Shown piece by piece: positions 61,201 through 64,000 of a stretch of 64,000 bases of DNA; the first letter of the stretch is position 1; every line of letters begins with the position of its first letter. The position numbers were made by a program, and so were the translations under genes. The DNA is taken from assembly GCA_964351595.1 (NCBI GenBank), contig CAYGOT010000008.1, positions 42,027 to 106,026 on the forward strand, written 5' to 3'. Under the pieces are notes generated by a model that saw only the letters and a program-made list of their open reading frames with translations, did not search any database and was not told the DNA's origin. The stretch comes from UBA6059 sp964351595. Its GTDB lineage: Bacteria > Bacteroidota > Bacteroidia > Cytophagales > Cyclobacteriaceae.

Positions 61201-64000
61201 TCCCCATTATTTGTTGCCTCAAAATCTACTCCATTGATTGACACTGTTATCAATGCATCAGGGTCATCAATGATCGTACCCGTAATATCAGGTCGTAGCA
61301 GGTTAGAAACCAGAGGATCTAATGTCACTACCGGCGGAGTGGTGTCAATGGTCAATTCATCGATCGTTTCGTCGAAACCTTGAATGTTGAAAGGGCTGGT
61401 GGCTACCACAGCTACGTCATAAATACCATCATCCAAGGTTCTGAAAATGGTAGCCCTCCACGTGCCATCTCCCAAGTTGGTACCCGTATAATTTTGCCCA
61501 TCTAACGTAACGATAATAGCCGATGATAAATCATTAATTTGACCTGTGATAACTGGGCGCGAATCATTTGTACTTAGAAGGTCTACCGAAACAACCGGAG
61601 CGAGGGCGTTAACAACCAACTCGTCTGTAGTCACATCTGTCCCCACATTGGTGGCTTCATCGGTAGCAGTCGCAATGACATCATACGTTCCGTTAGGAAG
61701 TATATTGGTCACGTTTGCAGACCATGTACCATCGAGATTATTCACTGCGTTGTAGTTCTCTCCATTGACTGTAATGACAATGGTCACGAGATTAGCATCT
61801 GTATTATCAGTAATCGTACCCGTAATGACCGGTGTTGCATCACCTGTGCCCAGAAGATTTACGGTGACTACAGGAAGATCAATATCAATATTGTAAAGCT
61901 CACTCGTAACAGGCAAACTGATAATGAGCGGGTCGACTCCTGTTGAGTTATCCAGATTAATTCCCAGATCACCATTTCCGGTACCTACATTGGCCGTTAT
62001 TCTCCAGCTGGTCCCAGCTCCAAGATCTACCACACCACTAATGCTCGAACCTACAACCCCGGTCTCGGATATACTCAGGTTACTCGTGTTGAGGCCTGTC
62101 ACGGCTTCTGTAAGCACTAGATCCCAGGATAGGTTCAATGCATTGCTCGGTGTAGCAGTAAGTCTTGTAAATGAAACTACTGAAACCGTTGATTCCACGG
62201 TGAGGACTACCTCATTGGACAAGCACCCGGTTATGTTATCAGTGATTTGCAGCGTGTATTCACCTGGAAGCAAATCGGTAATAACTGTAGCATCACCAAG
62301 ATTATTGCCGCCGATACCATTGCCCTCATACCATGTGTATGTATAGTCTCCATTGACGTTAGTCACCATAATCCATCCATCTGCTATAGTAGAACCTGTA
62401 GCCGGTTCTATTGCTATTTCAGTTCCAGGATCAATCGTAGGGATTGCCGGATCACTGAGTGTGACATCCACGTCCTCCAAAGAGGTACACGCGGTATTCG
62501 TCACTGTAATGTCATCGTATATTCCGGCGACAAGGCCCGTAATTGTCGCCGTACCACCAGTCACAAGCACCCCTGCGATGCTCGAAGGTGAACCCCCATC
62601 AAAATAATCAATGATATAAGTTCCGTCAGGTAGATTGGTAAAATTGAGTGTTATCGATCCTTCGGTACCACCGCAGGTGGTTGGGTCTGTGGAACCTGAC
62701 AAAGCAACAGTAGGTGTTGGTGGATCTGTCAGCGTGGTAGTTGCCACAATGGTATTGGATGATATACTGTTAATCGTGACCACAAAGTTGTCATAATCCC
62801 CTGCCGGAAGTCCGCTCAGCAGAATGTTGCCTGACCCATTAGCGACAAGGCCAAGGCTGGTATTCGGTGATCCGTCTAGTTCATAGTTGAGGTCGTAGCT
62901 CTCCCCTACATCTAAGCCAGTGATTTCAATAGCGCCATCAAAGCCGAAGCAAGTGGATGGGTTGGTAAGAGTGCCAATAGCAATACTCGGTGCGTCGGTG
63001 ATGCGTGGAACATCAGTACCTAAAGTAGTATTGCCTGCACCATCAGTCACTGTTACCACAAAGTCATTATGCGCATTTTGCGCTAGCGTCACCGTTATCG
63101 TGAAGTTGGTATTGCCACCGGTAAGCTGCTGTGAACCTGCCAATACCCCATCTGATGGATCTCCATCATTATTGGGATCAGTAAATACTTCCACCAAAGC
63201 ATCAGCCTCGGCCGTACCAATGATATCATACGTGTTTCCTGTAACTGTCACCGGAGCGGAAGGATCAGAGACCGGAGGGTCTGCAGGGACGGTTAAATCC
63301 AATTCTACGTTGGTGCTTGCTTGAACTGCGGCATTACCAGCAATATCAAGAACATCAGCTGTGATGATCAATGACCCTTCCACGAGCCCACTCAGGTCCG
63401 AAACCACGCTGAAGGTTCCACTAGAAACTGTGGCAAACTCTGGCAGTGGTGAAAAGCTATCGTCAATAAGTATGTTTACCTGTTGTCCATCTTCAGCATT
63501 GGTAGTTCCACTAATGGTCACTGCACCCGCTTCGCTTTGATTGACAATGTCATCAACGGCTATGCCCGTGTTAAGGGTGATTGTGGGTACTGTATTGTCT
63601 ACGGTCACTGTGCTACTCGGTCCGGCTCCTGCATCACTGTTCAGTGCCACATCCTGACTCGTGCCTGCATTCACGCTGATCGTATAGCTGCCATCACCCA
63701 GTACTCCGTCGATCTGGATCGTCGGGGTGGTCGTCGTGCCATTCACTATCGTAATATTTCCACCACTCGTTCCCGTATGGTTGATCACCACATCGCCAGA
63801 AGTCAGGTTAACCGTGCTTGCTCCACTGTAGGTTACTCCAAAGTCTACTGTCGCTGCACTGTTGGCATCTGTCACACTTGGGCTACCTATTACCAACGTT
63901 GGTACAGTGTTGTCTACCGTAACGCTACCGCTTGGCCCGGCCCCAGCATCACTGTTCAGTGCCACATCCTGACTCGTGCCTGCATTCACGCTGATCGTAT
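58242..64000 (-). CDS. Second giant T9SS surface protein, SprB-like, 3' part only
   Basis: The frame is open to the right edge, giving at least 1919 codons; the true start lies outside. From the edge inward: 105-residue near-identical repeats with VNAGTSQDVALNSDAGAGPS, Big-type Ig domains, three SprB-like repeats (TNPSTCFGFDGAIEI, STDPTTCGGTEGSIT, EPATGSTIADGWIMV; 62,190-62,980), four Bap-like domains (PVITGTITDNTDA, DNTPTITGTVDDP; 60,780-61,900), Fn3, two leucine-rich blocks with Ig-like domains, a Cna-B-like domain, a module with RRRVKRAGC, and the T9SS sorting domain (LNIFPNPADDYLEITYE). The C-terminal 850 residues follow the same order as the 5584-residue protein. SprB repeats suggest a gliding adhesin or related filament; that is an inference. 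Confidence 0.88.
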   Translation of the reverse strand, partial: TISVNAGTSQDVALNSDAGAGPSGSVTVDNTVPTLVIGSPSVTDANSAATVDFGVTYSGASTVNLTSGDVVINHTGTSGGNITIVNGTTTTPTIQIDGVLGDGSYTISVNAGTSQDVALNSDAGAGPSSTVTVDNTVPTITLNTGIAVDDIVNQSEAGAVTISGTTNAEDGQQVNILIDDSFSPLPEFATVSSGTFSVVSDLSGLVEGSLIITADVLDIAGNAAVQASTNVELDLTVPADPPVSDPSAPVTVTGNTYDIIGTAEADALVEVFTDPNNDGDPSDGVLAGSQQLTGGNTNFTITVTLAQNAHNDFVVTVTDGAGNTTLGTDVPRITDAPSIAIGTLTNPSTCFGFDGAIEITGLDVGESYDLNYELDGSPNTSLGLVANGSGNILLSGLPAGDYDNFVVTINSISSNTIVATTTLTDPPTPTVALSGSTDPTTCGGTEGSITLNFTNLPDGTYIIDYFDGGSPSSIAGVLVTGGTATITGLVAGIYDDITVTNTACTSLEDVDVTLSDPAIPTIDPGTEIAIEPATGSTIADGWIMVTNVNGDYTYTWYEGNGIGGNNLGDATVITDLLPGEYTLQITDNITGCLSNEVVLTVESTVSVVSFTRLTATPSNALNLSWDLVLTEAVTGLNTSNLSISETGVVGSSISGVVDLGAGTSWRITANVGTGNGDLGINLDNSTGVDPLIISLPVTSELYNIDIDLPVVTVNLLGTGDATPVITGTITDNTDANLVTIVITVNGENYNAVNNLDGTWSANVTNILPNGTYDVIATATDEATNVGTDVTTDELVVNALAPVVSVDLLSTNDSRPVITGQINDLSSAIIVTLDGQNYTGTNLGDGTWRATIFRTLDDGIYDVAVVATSPFNIQGFDETIDELTIDTTPPVVTLDPLVSNLLRPDITGTIIDDPDALITVSINGVDFEATNNGDGTWILLGSSLTFDLDDGVLDIQVSATDAAGNSTLSTEDGVIILDTTAPTITVDVLLTGDNTPTITGTVDDPKATLSVTINGTVYDAEYVTESTWELPGEVFTTPLEDGVYDVIASAIDSLDNAGIEEEVDELTIDAIAQTLDPSEITTLAFTANWEASDVTENFTLQVAEDLAFANLIPGFEALAVASSTSEVSHESFYHNTTYYYRVRLNYEDGTASEFSEPRAVRTLESAGLVADSTSLHTLYEALAGEDWIVSTNWTEGLVKDWFGVTVTGDRVTSVRLPDNGLKGDLTLPSINNLDVVDIMDLSGNEITSIPTLAVMDGLVSLDVRNNQLDFASLELQGGLLSLVNYVPQAVLLDEESLLIDEGEDGELDRRIGGLNNDYQWLENGVPIEGGDDGLLGFNDAQFVDEGLYSVRVTNSLVPGLTIETQPIQVFVSSLERDIATLLELFESLGGENWADPSGSPIIGWGDGAPITQWSFVNLDAGVTRVEQVNLAGVGLTGDMPSVITTMTSVTRLNLANNNLTYVPDLTVMRSLIDLDISNNSLQFESLQQNIGITQYNFSGQRVLLEASRTKVPAGQDYNFTVEVRGEDLTYDWFFKEELVASTSSNTYTIQSIGIENMGDYRVMVTDRLIRAIQQDFSLVSETQTILASANISGRVFDIDGAPVNDGEVSLWGIREIGTAYDSIGSYPYVGNEYLIPDVVLGDYIHWVITDLNKHLPTYYQSSFTWSVADPVILRQNISDLDIRVIDIPPPLFPGPDNDNTIAGFLELDPDLFPPGTFGDGNRTLARRRVKRAGCAFNRARFVDRGEDDVVFELIYYTLTDDDGNFIAENLPDGLYRVQIEFPGIPMDPNSFVEFELGGGGTIDQNQINLAAEVKPTGIVVTKIEETGIYRNYFKDLNIFPNPADDYLEITYERLNTEGIMMQVMDLNGAIQIEQEIPKGFDQSVQLEVSHLTPGIYIMTFMDKEQGVRSITSLKFIIER
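63631..64000 (-). repeat. 315-base tandem repeat in the second giant gene
   Basis: The segment at 63631-63685 recurs without mismatch at 63946-64000, a period of 315 bases or 105 codons in frame. The array continues beyond the window. Unlike the IPT array of the other giant, these units are nearly identical at DNA level, so they are recent or kept alike by recombination. Confidence 0.8.

Overview
The window reads as chromosomal DNA of a marine-type, gliding member of the Bacteroidota, most likely order Cytophagales. The evidence is a fused ccoN/ccoO oxidase gene, type IX secretion (T9SS) C-terminal sorting domains on two giant surface proteins, SprB-like repeats, a fused chorismate mutase/prephenate dehydratase, start codons without Shine-Dalgarno sequences, and several promoters with the Bacteroidota -7 element TAnnTTTG. 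I cannot name the genus.

Layout. 1-13.3 kb is mostly housekeeping: the 5' part of a PLP-dependent desulfhydrase/deaminase facing rluD, a hicAB toxin-antitoxin pair, pheA, an S41 protease lipoprotein, glyA-tatC-rpiB, a polytopic membrane protein, rbfA with a LolC/E-type permease, and a SNF2-family helicase. 13.3-14.3 kb holds two tandem 485-bp units, each a GIY-YIG nuclease gene between short hairpin repeats, followed by a third copy of the left-end hairpin. 14.6-19.2 kb has a MacB/FtsX-type permease, an ankyrin-repeat gene divergent from oxyR, and a yefM-yoeB module with a clear operator.

19.2-32.3 kb is the cbb3 cytochrome oxidase locus, all on the minus strand: SafE-like protein, ccoH, ccoG, ccoP, ccoQ, ccoNO, and, separately, ccoS and ccoI. 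The two halves are split by about 4.6 kb holding an aspartyl protease/PDZ protein, an orphan HicB-like gene, a RelB/ParE-like pair, a GT-C glycosyltransferase and a FitAB/VapBC pair. Near-identical FNR/CRP-type palindromes (CTGAY-ATTR-ATCAG) precede both halves, which suggests common oxygen or redox control.

32.3-40.1 kb looks like a secondary-metabolism neighbourhood: an SDR/DUF2867 oxidoreductase, a geranylgeranyl-reductase-like flavoprotein, a two-domain VOC lipoprotein, a GNAT acetyltransferase, a UbiA prenyltransferase, a type III polyketide synthase translationally coupled to a methyltransferase, and a nitroreductase. A prenylated, methylated polyketide is a reasonable guess at the product; the compound is unknown.

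40.2-64 kb encodes surface proteins on the minus strand: a 5584-residue protein with five N-terminal repeats of an unnamed type, two LamG-like domains, about 22 IPT/TIG-like domains, leucine-rich repeats and a T9SS sorting domain; a beta-helix protein just upstream of it; and the C-terminal 1919 codons of a second giant whose 5' end lies beyond the window. The two giants share a C-terminal architecture that includes a 31-residue identical stretch around RRRVKRAGC, encoded with diverged synonymous codons. No tRNA, rRNA, IS transposase or CRISPR array was seen, and no gene-free gap exceeds 300 bases.
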